Shown here: positions 1 through 5,600 of the stretch, in pieces
How positions within the stretch are numbered: the stretch's first letter is position 1
Layout of the letters: the number at the start of each line of letters is the position of its first letter
Assembly (NCBI GenBank): GCA_937876495.1
Contig: CALEGL010000012.1
Span: forward strand, 1-9,886
Length of the DNA stretch: 9,886 bases
Direction of reading: 5' to 3'
From: an uncultured Bifidobacterium sp.
Lineage (GTDB): Bacteria > Actinomycetota > Actinomycetes > Actinomycetales > Bifidobacteriaceae
Program-made: the position numbers and the translations under genes
The notes under the pieces: model-generated
What the model was told of the DNA's origin: nothing
The model's database searches: none
The model's input: only the letters and a program-made list of their open reading frames with translations

Positions 1-402
1 GCCCAGAGCCTGTCCAAGGGGACGCGCGTCATCGTCCAGGGGCGGCTCAGCCAGCGCTCCTATCAGGCCAAGGACGGGTCGAACCGCACGGTCGTGGAGC
101 TGACGGTCGACGAGATCGGCCCGTCGTTGCGCTATGCCACCGCCCAGGTGACCCGGCAGTCCTCCGGCTCCGGCTTCGCCGGATCGGGCCGCTCCGGCGG
201 CTTCTCGCCAGCAGGCGGCAACGGCGGATACCAGGGTGGCGCCGGATACGCCTCCCGGCCCGCGGCCGCGGGCCCCTCGCAGGCGGCGCCGGCCGCCCAG
301 GCGAGCGATCCCTGGGCCTCGTCCGGCTCCTCCGACGACTCGTTCTCGTCCTTCGGTTCGGGTTCCGAGTTCGGCGGCTCCGGCGACGACCCCGAGTTCT
401 GA
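1..402 (+). CDS. ssb: Single-stranded DNA-binding protein, C-terminal part (5' end outside window)
   Basis: The reading frame is open from base 1 and ends with TGA at 400-402, giving 133 residues. The first ~50 residues carry the end of an OB fold: the strand segment [15 protein letters not shown], followed by [18 protein letters not shown], a pattern typical of actinobacterial SSB. The rest is a flexible Gly/Ser/Ala-rich linker, and the protein ends in acidic GDDPEF, which stands where the SSB partner-binding tip (usually DDDIPF-like, ending in Phe) is expected. SSB coats single-stranded DNA in replication and repair and recruits partners through that tip. It lies 93 nt upstream of rpsR, the usual rpsF-ssb-rpsR-rplI order; rpsF would be outside the window. 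The identification is firm although the N-terminus is missing. Confidence 0.93.
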   Translation, partial: AQSLSKGTRVIVQGRLSQRSYQAKDGSNRTVVELTVDEIGPSLRYATAQVTRQSSGSGFAGSGRSGGFSPAGGNGGYQGGAGYASRPAAAGPSQAAPAAQASDPWASSGSSDDSFSSFGSGSEFGGSGDDPEF

Positions 403-495
403 TCCGGACCCTCAGCGCCTCCCCGTTTCGCGCGAAGTCATACAGCACAACACAGCCATTCATCATTCACACGGTTCTCACTAAGGAGAATTCCC

Positions 496-744
496 ATGTC
501 ACGCAAAAGGCCACAGCCTCCGGTCAAGCCCTTCAAGAAGAAGCCGAACCCGCTGAAGGCGGCGAAGATCACCGAAATCGACTACAAGGACGTCGCGCTG
601 CTGCGCAAGTTCGTCTCCGAGCGCGGAAAGATCCGCTCCCGCCGCATCACGGGCGTCACCATCCAGGAGCAGCGCGAGATCTCCAGGGCCGTCAAGAACG
701 CCCGAGAGATGGCTCTGCTGCCCTACGCCACGTCGGGCCGCTGA
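496..744 (+). CDS. rpsR: 30S ribosomal protein S18
   Basis: This 82-residue protein has the S18 signature: a basic N-terminal tail ([14 protein letters not shown]), then [20 protein letters not shown], then [32 protein letters not shown]18 binds the platform of the small ribosomal subunit next to S6 and S11. The start is fixed by a strong Shine-Dalgarno sequence AAGGAG at 483-488, 7 nt before the ATG. The protein contains no cysteine, so it is the zinc-free form of S18. It follows ssb and precedes rplI by 21 nt, so the three are probably co-transcribed. Confidence 0.97.
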   Translation: MSRKRPQPPVKPFKKKPNPLKAAKITEIDYKDVALLRKFVSERGKIRSRRITGVTIQEQREISRAVKNAREMALLPYATSGR

Positions 745-765
745 GTCGCGAGGAAGGAACAGGAC

Positions 766-1212
766 ATGGCTGAAACCAAGGTGATTCTCACCAAGACCGT
801 CGCCAATCTCGGACACTCCGGGGACGTCGTCGAGGTTCGTCCGGGCTACGCCCGCAACTACCTCATCCCGCAGGGCCTTGCCTTCCGGTGGACGAAGGGG
901 GCCGCCGCGCAGATCGAGGCGATGCGTCGCGCCCGTCTCGCCAGGACGATCGCCACCCGCCAGGACGCTCTCGCCGCCAAAACCGCCATCGACGGCGTCA
1001 CCGTCGAGATCGCGGCCAAGGTCTCCGAATCCGGCAAGCTGTTCGGAGGCGTCTCCGCTGACGCCATCGCGGCGTCCCTTGCCGATCGCGCCCCCGTCGA
1101 CCCGAAGTCCATCAAGGTCGACCCCATCAAGACCACCGGCGAGTTCCCCGCCACCGTGGCCCTCCATCCCGAGGTGTCGGCCTCCTTCACCATCAGGGTC
1201 GTCGCCGAGTAG
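766..1212 (+). CDS. rplI: 50S ribosomal protein L9
   Basis: This 148-residue protein is a full-length L9. The N-terminal rRNA-binding domain shows [19 protein letters not shown] followed by [15 protein letters not shown], the family signature. A long connecting helix (about residues 42-72, rich in Ala, Arg and Gln) leads to the C-terminal domain with [16 protein letters not shown]9 binds 23S rRNA near the L1 stalk and influences reading-frame maintenance. The ATG is preceded by AGGAAGG at 751-757. It is the last gene of the ssb-rpsR-rplI set and is followed by two hairpins at 1223-1257 and 1301-1344. Confidence 0.97.
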   Translation: MAETKVILTKTVANLGHSGDVVEVRPGYARNYLIPQGLAFRWTKGAAAQIEAMRRARLARTIATRQDALAAKTAIDGVTVEIAAKVSESGKLFGGVSADAIAASLADRAPVDPKSIKVDPIKTTGEFPATVALHPEVSASFTIRVVAE

Positions 1213-1222
1213 CCATTCCGTT

Positions 1223-1257
1223 CCCGTCGTCCGAAGCCCTCGGCTTCCGACGACGGG
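1223..1257 (+). terminator. Hairpin after rplI
   Basis: A 16-bp stem with a single mismatch (arms 1223-1238 and 1242-1257) and a 3-nt loop lies 11 nt after the rplI stop codon. There is no T-run, so as an intrinsic terminator it would be of the U-less type often proposed for high-GC actinobacteria, or it may stabilise the mRNA 3' end. The hairpin is nearly symmetrical and could work in both directions between rplI and the convergent GDPD gene. Confidence 0.6.
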
Positions 1258-1298
1258 TCGGGTCCGGAGAGCCGCCGCTGCGGCGCCTTCCCGGATTT

Positions 1299-2408
1299 CT
1301 AGCGTCCCCCGTTCGCCATCAGGCGCGCGGGGGACGCTCGTTTTCTCCCCGTTGCCCGCGTGATCGTCGGCTCGGCCTGCAGACTCAGGGCGTCAAGGGG
1401 AAGAAGATCCCAGCCGGCATGGTGCAGTTCGGCGAAGTCGATGGCCAGCATCATGCGCATCGCCCGCGGATGGTCGGTGATGATGCCGTCGACGCCCGTC
1501 CGCGCCCACCGCAGCGCCATGAACGGGCGGTCCACCGTCCAGACCCACAACGAGACCCCCGCCTTCCGGGTGCGCGCGAGCAGCGACGTCGGATAGAACG
1601 AACTCACCGCCAGGACGTCGGTTCCCGCCTTGGCGATCGAATCCACATCCACCTTCTCACCCTTGTGCATGACGTACATCGTGCGAAATCCGCTTTTCTC
1701 GGCGGCGGCGATCTCGCCGAAGTCCAGCGATTCGATCAGCGTGCGGCCTTTGAGTCCCCGTGTCGAGAGGATGCGCTCCAACCGGGTGAGGGTGACTTCG
1801 TCCTGCTTGTTCTCCACGACCAGGGTCGGATCCTCGCCTCGCTCGTCGAGCGCATCCAGAACGCTTCCCAGAGTGGTCGGATGCCAGCAGTCCTCTGAAG
1901 CCCAGGAACCCGTCCACAGACCATCAGTCAGACCGCTCCAGGTCCCTCGCCACGTGTCGTCCCATGTCAGGCACATCCCTCGCCATTGCGACGCCGTCAG
2001 AGAGCTCACATGCGTGTCCGAGGAGTTCTCGGTGGATTCCCCGGTTGTGGCGTCATGAGAGATGGCGATCCTGCCGTCCGCCAGGGTGCGCAGGTCCATC
2101 TCCAGAGGGAAGCCCTGCTTCGCGGAATCCAGGAAGCTGGGCAACGAGCCTTCCGCGGCGGTCTCGGCCCCGCCTCGGTGGGCCACAAGCAGCGGCACGC
2201 GGGAGACGCCGAAGGAGGCGGCGACCGCGGGACGGACGGCCGTCGCCGACAATACGACGGCAAGGGCGGCAAGGGTCACGATCACCGGCACGAGGGGAAT
2301 CGCCACGCGGGACTCATCGCGCCGCTTTCGGTGATGTCGGAACGCATTCCGCGACATGAACCGGCCGGGGGCGCGTCCACGCCCCCGGCCGGGCTCAGCT
2401 GAAGCCAT
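1299..2408 (-). CDS. Glycerophosphodiester phosphodiesterase, secreted or membrane-anchored
   Basis: This 369-residue protein belongs to the GDPD family (TIM barrel), which hydrolyses glycerophosphodiesters to glycerol-3-phosphate and an alcohol using a divalent metal. Catalytic and metal-site residues are visible: AHRGG (His77, Arg78), Glu86, EMD (Glu103, Asp105), SHD (His118), VVENK (Glu199, Lys201), and the terminal barrel motif GVDGIITDHP (305-314). A basic n-region followed by a hydrophobic stretch at about 37-63 ending AVA-A suggests a signal peptide or anchor, so it probably acts outside the cell membrane. The usual PENT after the first motif is replaced by AEGSLPSF, which keeps the Glu but not the Asn. 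Start: the ATG at 2408 lies 7 nt after the ASST stop and has AGGG overlapping that stop; the ATG at 2357 is possible but sits directly behind a hairpin with no Shine-Dalgarno sequence. The exact substrate (phospholipid-derived diester or teichoic acid) cannot be told. Confidence 0.88.
   Translation of the reverse strand: MASAEPGRGRGRAPGRFMSRNAFRHHRKRRDESRVAIPLVPVIVTLAALAVVLSATAVRPAVAASFGVSRVPLLVAHRGGAETAAEGSLPSFLDSAKQGFPLEMDLRTLADGRIAISHDATTGESTENSSDTHVSSLTASQWRGMCLTWDDTWRGTWSGLTDGLWTGSWASEDCWHPTTLGSVLDALDERGEDPTLVVENKQDEVTLTRLERILSTRGLKGRTLIESLDFGEIAAAEKSGFRTMYVMHKGEKVDVDSIAKAGTDVLAVSSFYPTSLLARTRKAGVSLWVWTVDRPFMALRWARTGVDGIITDHPRAMRMMLAIDFAELHHAGWDLLPLDALSLQAEPTITRATGRKRASPARLMANGGR
1301..1344 (+). 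terminator. Intrinsic terminator of the rpsR-rplI operon
   Basis: A perfect 11-bp stem (AGCGTCCCCCG at 1301-1311 pairing with 1328-1338) encloses a second 4-bp stem (1314-1317 with 1322-1325, loop ATCA), and is followed by CGTTTT at 1339-1344. The short T-run is on the + strand side, which assigns it to the rplI operon. It covers the last codons and part of the stop codon of the convergent GDPD gene. Confidence 0.7.
2361..2392. repeat. Perfect 13-bp inverted repeat between ASST and GDPD
   Basis: CCGGCCGGGGGCG (2361-2373) and its exact reverse complement (2380-2392) flank a 6-nt loop. On the minus strand it comes 23 nt after the ASST stop codon. It lies inside the first codons of GDPD if the ATG at 2408 is used, or just before its ATG at 2357. 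It could be a U-less terminator or attenuator for the ASST gene, or a structure that limits GDPD translation. There is no T-run. Confidence 0.55.
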
Positions 2409-2415
2409 CGGTGCC

Positions 2416-4137
2416 CTACGCGAAGTAGAAGCCGCTGAAGTCGTACTGGTACACGCGGTAGATGATGTTCTTGATCACGGTCATCTTCCACTGGCTGATG
2501 AGGTTGCCGTCGGTGTCGTACACGCCGATGATCCCCTTCGTGCCGGAGTCGACGAGTATGGTGCCGTTGCTCAGCTCCTGCACGCTGCTGACGATGGGGG
2601 AGTATGGCACGTTGAAGGACTTGACGAGCTTGTAGGTGCCAGCCTTCTCGTCCACGAGGTACTTGAGATACTTCGAATGCGTTCCCTTGGTGAAGCTCGT
2701 CTGGATGTCCGCGTTGTGCGCCTTCCAGTCGTAGTCGGGTCTGGTGTTGCTCAGACCGTAGTTGTTGTCGAACATGTACAGGTAGTACTGGCCATCCGGC
2801 AGGCTGGAGTCCGGGTCGTAGGTGATGGTGTGCTGGCCGCCGGTCCCGTAGCTGTCGCCGATCTTCGTGAGCAGGTACTTCGCGTAGTCCGTGTTCTTCC
2901 AGAAGCTCTTCTCGCCGATCATGTAGTCGATGGTCGGGTCGCTTTCGATGTTGTCGAGCTTGATGGCCGTGGATGTCTCGCGGGAGCTGACGATGGCACT
3001 GCCGTCCGGCAGCAGCTGGATGGTGTTGAGATGCAGCCAGTCCTTCTTCGTCGGCGTGGAGTCGGCGTTGTAGTGGCGGCTCTTGTCGTTCGTCGTGTCC
3101 GAATTCGAACTGGAGCTGGTGGCCTTGCCGCTCATCGAGGCGAAGGCTGTGGAGTTCATATAGGACTTGTAGATCTTCGCCATGTCGGCGAGAAGGGTGA
3201 CCTTGCCCGTCGTCGTGTCGATCCTGATGATCGCGTCCTGGATGGTCTTTCTGCGGGTGTCCGTCGCCAGCACCACGAGATTGCCGTCGGAGTCGAGCGC
3301 GTAGTCGTGGTGGAGGATGTAGTTGTCGCCGGTGTAGAGGAACTTGACGATGCGTCCGAGACTGTTCATCCCCACGATGTAGCGGGTGGACGCGCTGAAG
3401 TACATGAGGCCGTCGTTGAACAGCAGACGGTGGGCACGGTAGTAGAGGATCGGGATCTCCGCGCGCAGCACGCCGTGCGTGTCGTAGTAGAACAGGTAGT
3501 CCTGCTCGTCGCTGTCGTTGCCGAGGATCGCGTACAGACCGTTGCCGAGGTTCTGCCCTGAATTCGCCTTCGTGCTGGTGAGCCTGCTCTCCTCGGGGCC
3601 GAGCTTGTCGGAGCTCTTCTGGGTGATGGTGCGGGTGATGCTCTCGCCGTTGCGGTAGGTGATGGTGAGCGTCACCGTGTTCGTCTCGCCTGGCACCAGG
3701 CCCACCGCCTGGAACTCGTGCTTCGTGGAGTAGGAGTCGCCACCCTTGGGGGTCGCGGCGTAGTCGGGGTAGTCGGTGTTCGTCGTGGAGACGCGGTAGG
3801 TGACCTTGGCGGCGCGCTTCGTGGTGAAGTAGACGTACAGGCCGGAGGTGCTCGTGCCGTAGGGGTTCTCGCTGGTGTAGATGGAGTCCTCGTCATGGGT
3901 CTTGGAGTCGCGGTCGGAGACGAGGTCCTTCTGCGCCTTCGTCTGATAGGAGCTCGTGTAGATCCGTGCGATGCGGTCGTTGAGCAGCTCGACGCGCTTG
4001 GCGGCCACGGCGGTGCTCACGGGGCTCCACAGACCCGCGACGAGCCCGACGACCACGAGCACGGCCACCGAGGCGATCAGCCATTTCCTGCCTTTCGGTG
4101 TGCGAAGAACGGATTGCGGACCGAATGGCGACTTCAC
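2416..4137 (-). CDS. Aryl-sulfate sulfotransferase (ASST), membrane-anchored
   Basis: This 573-residue protein resembles the PAPS-independent aryl-sulfate sulfotransferases (AssT), which move sulfate from one phenolic ester to another phenol through a sulfo-histidine. The four residues known in the E. coli active site have counterparts: LHHD (His277), DWLHLNTI (His369), VSSR (Arg386), and GGQH (His436, the likely sulfo-acceptor). MFDNN follows at 455-459 in the usual place. An N-terminal beta-sandwich-like region (about 85-180) precedes the propeller. A short basic N-terminus and a hydrophobic segment (about 18-37) indicate a signal anchor, so the enzyme should face outward. The GTG at 4137 is chosen because AAGGGAG lies 7 nt upstream; an ATG at 4200 would add 21 residues of non-conserved sequence. 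The protein has no cysteine, unlike the disulfide-containing E. coli enzyme, and has a Ser/Asn/Thr-rich insert at about 339-364. G+C is lower than in neighbouring genes. Confidence 0.85.
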   Translation of the reverse strand: MKSPFGPQSVLRTPKGRKWLIASVAVLVVVGLVAGLWSPVSTAVAAKRVELLNDRIARIYTSSYQTKAQKDLVSDRDSKTHDEDSIYTSENPYGTSTSGLYVYFTTKRAAKVTYRVSTTNTDYPDYAATPKGGDSYSTKHEFQAVGLVPGETNTVTLTITYRNGESITRTITQKSSDKLGPEESRLTSTKANSGQNLGNGLYAILGNDSDEQDYLFYYDTHGVLRAEIPILYYRAHRLLFNDGLMYFSASTRYIVGMNSLGRIVKFLYTGDNYILHHDYALDSDGNLVVLATDTRRKTIQDAIIRIDTTTGKVTLLADMAKIYKSYMNSTAFASMSGKATSSSSNSDTTNDKSRHYNADSTPTKKDWLHLNTIQLLPDGSAIVSSRETSTAIKLDNIESDPTIDYMIGEKSFWKNTDYAKYLLTKIGDSYGTGGQHTITYDPDSSLPDGQYYLYMFDNNYGLSNTRPDYDWKAHNADIQTSFTKGTHSKYLKYLVDEKAGTYKLVKSFNVPYSPIVSSVQELSNGTILVDSGTKGIIGVYDTDGNLISQWKMTVIKNIIYRVYQYDFSGFYFA

Positions 4138-4144
4138 GACGTCT

Positions 4145-4151
4145 CTCCCTT
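4145..4151 (-). promoter_or_regulatory. Ribosome binding site deciding the ASST start
   Basis: On the minus strand AAGGGAG lies 7 nt before the GTG at 4137-4135. No comparable site precedes the in-frame ATG codons at 4200 and 4194, so the GTG is the better start. Confidence 0.75.
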
Positions 4152-4412
4152 GATCTGGCGGCTGGCGGTGGATTCCGAGTCGACGGACATCCATAAACAA
4201 GCGTAGTGACGGTGAATGACGCGAGATGTTATCCCACCTGCCAAGGTCGTGGGAATATCACCCGTGAACGCTTGGAGGACTCTGAATGTTCGCTGAACTC
4301 AGATGACGCCGTATGTTCGAGGCTCCCGAAGGGTCGGAGGCGACGGACGAAATCCATGGATGCCCGCGGACGTGACGACGGGGTGCCTGGCGGAGGCGGA
4401 CGCTCATATGGA

Positions 4413-4442
4413 GAAGGCGCGAATCCTACGATCTGCGCCTTC
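4413..4442 (-). terminator. Hairpin just downstream of tRNA-Lys
   Basis: Perfect 8-bp arms (4413-4420 and 4435-4442) with a 14-nt loop begin 7 nt after the tRNA 3' end in the direction of tRNA transcription. No T-run follows, so it is a candidate U-less terminator or processing-related structure rather than a proven one. Confidence 0.45.
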
Positions 4443-4448
4443 CTCCGG

Positions 4449-4522
4449 TGCCCCCTCAGGGATTCGAACCCTGGACACGCTGATTAAGAGTCAGCTGCTC
4501 TAACCAACTGAGCTAAAGGGGC
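4449..4522 (-). tRNA. tRNA-Lys (anticodon CTT)
   Basis: On the minus strand the sequence folds as a full cloverleaf of 74 nt including the discriminator base: 7-bp acceptor (GCCCCTT with AGGGGGC), D arm GCTC...GAGC, anticodon arm GCTGA-CTCTTAA-TCAGC, 5-nt variable loop GTGTC, and T arm CAGGG-TTCGAAT-CCCTG. The anticodon at loop positions 34-36 is CTT, which reads the AAG lysine codon. The discriminator base is A. The genome continues CCG after it, so the terminal CCA is not fully encoded and must be added enzymatically. Confidence 0.97.
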
Positions 4523-4548
4523 ATGGCCTTTTCTCAAGCCGAAGAGAC

Positions 4549-4576
4549 ACTATACTCCCCGACCCGTCCCATGCAA
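4549..4576 (-). promoter_or_regulatory. Promoter of tRNA-Lys
   Basis: On the minus strand TTGCAT (4576-4571) and TATAGT (4554-4549) are separated by 16 nt and look like a vegetative sigma factor promoter. The -10 box ends 26 nt before the first base of the tRNA, so a short 5' leader would be removed by RNase P. The -35 box lies inside the left arm of the 14-bp inverted repeat at 4564-4625. Confidence 0.75.
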
Positions 4577-4625
4577 GCCTGGGGATGGCGGCGTGTCGCC
4601 GAGTCCGCCGACTTGCATGGGACGG
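4564..4625. repeat. Perfect 14-bp inverted repeat over the tRNA-Lys promoter
   Basis: CCGTCCCATGCAAG (4564-4577) recurs as its exact reverse complement at 4612-4625, 34 nt away. The left arm contains the -35 box of the tRNA promoter, and the right arm holds the mirror-image TTGCAT pointing toward the DUF3152 gene. It may be a paired operator site, a long hairpin, or a duplicated promoter element; nothing in the window names a protein that would bind it. Confidence 0.7.
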
Positions 4626-4648
4626 CATCGCCACCGTGCGTCGGACGC

Positions 4649-4654
4649 TAGTGT
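4649..4654 (+). promoter_or_regulatory. Possible -10 box of the DUF3152 gene
   Basis: TAGTGT lies 33 nt before the preferred ATG at 4688 and fits the actinobacterial TANNNT -10 pattern. No good -35 box is visible 16-18 nt upstream, so this is tentative. Confidence 0.35.
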
Positions 4655-4675
4655 GGGATGAAGTCAACGTCATCG

Positions 4676-4682
4676 AAAGGGG
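4676..4682 (+). promoter_or_regulatory. Ribosome binding site deciding the DUF3152 protein start
   Basis: AAAGGGG lies 5 nt before the ATG at 4688. The earlier in-frame ATG at 4658 is preceded by GTGTGGG directly against the start, which leaves no spacer, so 4688 is preferred. Confidence 0.7.
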
Positions 4683-4687
4683 TGCCC

Positions 4688-5518
4688 ATGGCAGGACGCG
4701 CACCGAGGCGCGGCCGTCTGGCCGCCTGGCTGCGGGATCGACGCCGTCCGGGCCTGGTCTCCGCAATGCTGGCCGTGCTGGCCGTGATCGCGCTGCTGGC
4801 CGCCGTGTCCGTGGCGGCGGTCGTGCGGAATCGGGTCATGGCATCGTCCGCATCGCCTTCAACCGGTGTGTCGACGCATTCGTCCTCGGCCTCGTCGTCG
4901 CCGTCATCGTCCTCCTCTTCATCCTCCGCGTCCTCCCCGCCCTCGTCCGCCTCGTCCTCCGCAACGGCGCTTACCGCAACCCAGAAAACCGAGCTGGCGG
5001 CGAAAGCGGCGGCCACGGCGAAGGCCAGCGGCAGGGAGCTGCACCATTACGTCTACTGCATCGCCACCCGGGGCGATGTGGGCGACACGTCGCAGTTCTC
5101 CGACACGGTCTTCCGCACCCTCAACGACACCCGTGGATGGGCGCGGGCCGGCGTCACCTTCTCCCAGGCCTCCTCCGGATGCGCCATGACGATCTACCTC
5201 GCCGCCCCCACCGCGATGAAGTCCTTCTCCTCGTACTGCTCGTCCGACTACAGCTGCCGTGTGGGCGACTCCGTCATCATCAACCTCAGCCGCTGGGACT
5301 CGGGGGTGTCCACCTGGCTGAAGGCCGGTGGCACGCTGTCCCGATACCGCACGATGGTGATCAACCACGAGGTCGGTCATCGTCTGGGGCACAGGGACAA
5401 CGAGACCACGTGCTCGGCCTCCGGGGCGCGGGCGCCTCTGATGCAGGAGCAGTCCATGAGCCTGCGCGGCTGCATCCCCAACGAGTGGCCGCTGGACGAC
5501 GAGCTCTGGGTCTCGTGA
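4688..5518 (+). CDS. DUF3152 family metzincin-like membrane-anchored protein
   Basis: This 276-residue protein has a basic N-terminus with RR pairs, one hydrophobic segment (about 22-45), a Ser/Pro/Ala-rich linker (about 52-94), and a C-terminal globular domain of the DUF3152 type. Domain hallmarks are LNDTRGWARAGVTF (about 145-158), INHEVGHRLGHRD (225-237), APLMQEQS (249-256) and GCIPNEWP (261-268). HEVGHRLGHRD matches the metzincin zinc motif HExxHxxGxxH/D with Asp237 as the likely third ligand, Glu228 as catalytic base, and the later Met252 as a candidate Met-turn. Six cysteines (124, 165, 184, 190, 242, 262), all in the exported domain, could form three disulfides. The Ser-rich spacer probably holds the domain away from the membrane, in the cell wall. 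Protease activity is inferred from the motif; substrates are unknown. It stands alone between tRNA-Lys (divergent) and gluQ. Confidence 0.82.
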   Translation: MAGRAPRRGRLAAWLRDRRRPGLVSAMLAVLAVIALLAAVSVAAVVRNRVMASSASPSTGVSTHSSSASSSPSSSSSSSSASSPPSSASSSATALTATQKTELAAKAAATAKASGRELHHYVYCIATRGDVGDTSQFSDTVFRTLNDTRGWARAGVTFSQASSGCAMTIYLAAPTAMKSFSSYCSSDYSCRVGDSVIINLSRWDSGVSTWLKAGGTLSRYRTMVINHEVGHRLGHRDNETTCSASGARAPLMQEQSMSLRGCIPNEWPLDDELWVS

Positions 5519-5542
5519 GGGATGATCGCGCGCGTGCCGTGA

Positions 5543-5560
5543 ATCCCCTATCAGGGGTTT
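5543..5560 (+). terminator. Possible weak terminator after the DUF3152 gene
   Basis: CCCCT (5545-5549) and AGGGG (5553-5557) pair around a 3-nt loop and are followed by TTT; flanking AA/TT could extend the stem past one mismatch. It lies 25 nt after the stop codon. The stem is short, so confidence is low. Confidence 0.35.
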
Positions 5561-5600
5561 CCCGGTGCGGGTCGTTCCGGCGGAGTCGAGGGCGGCTTCG

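Larger units (their letters stand above)
4138..4448. other. Gene-free stretch between ASST and tRNA-Lys
   Basis: About 310 nt without a supportable gene; the short open frames here show no codon bias or known motif. It must hold the leader and, unless the tRNA-Lys transcript reads through, the promoter of ASST on the minus strand. I could not find a convincing -35/-10 pair there. The only clear structure is the inverted repeat at 4413-4442 next to the tRNA. Confidence 0.5.

Noticed and set aside
499..1167. Long open frame on the minus strand across rpsR and rplI
   Set aside because: It is antisense to two certain ribosomal protein genes; its Gly/Asp/Val-rich product is what a GC-rich gene gives when read backwards, and no motif is present.
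2356..3561. 401-codon open frame on the + strand antisense to ASST
   Set aside because: It is Val/Glu/Asp-rich without any domain, whereas the opposite strand encodes an enzyme with all its active-site motifs. It is a shadow frame.
4449..4625. tRNA-Lys as an integration site for a mobile element
   Set aside because: No integrase, no direct repeat of the tRNA 3' end, and no phage or plasmid gene is visible in the window. The 14-bp repeat is inverted and lies on the promoter side.
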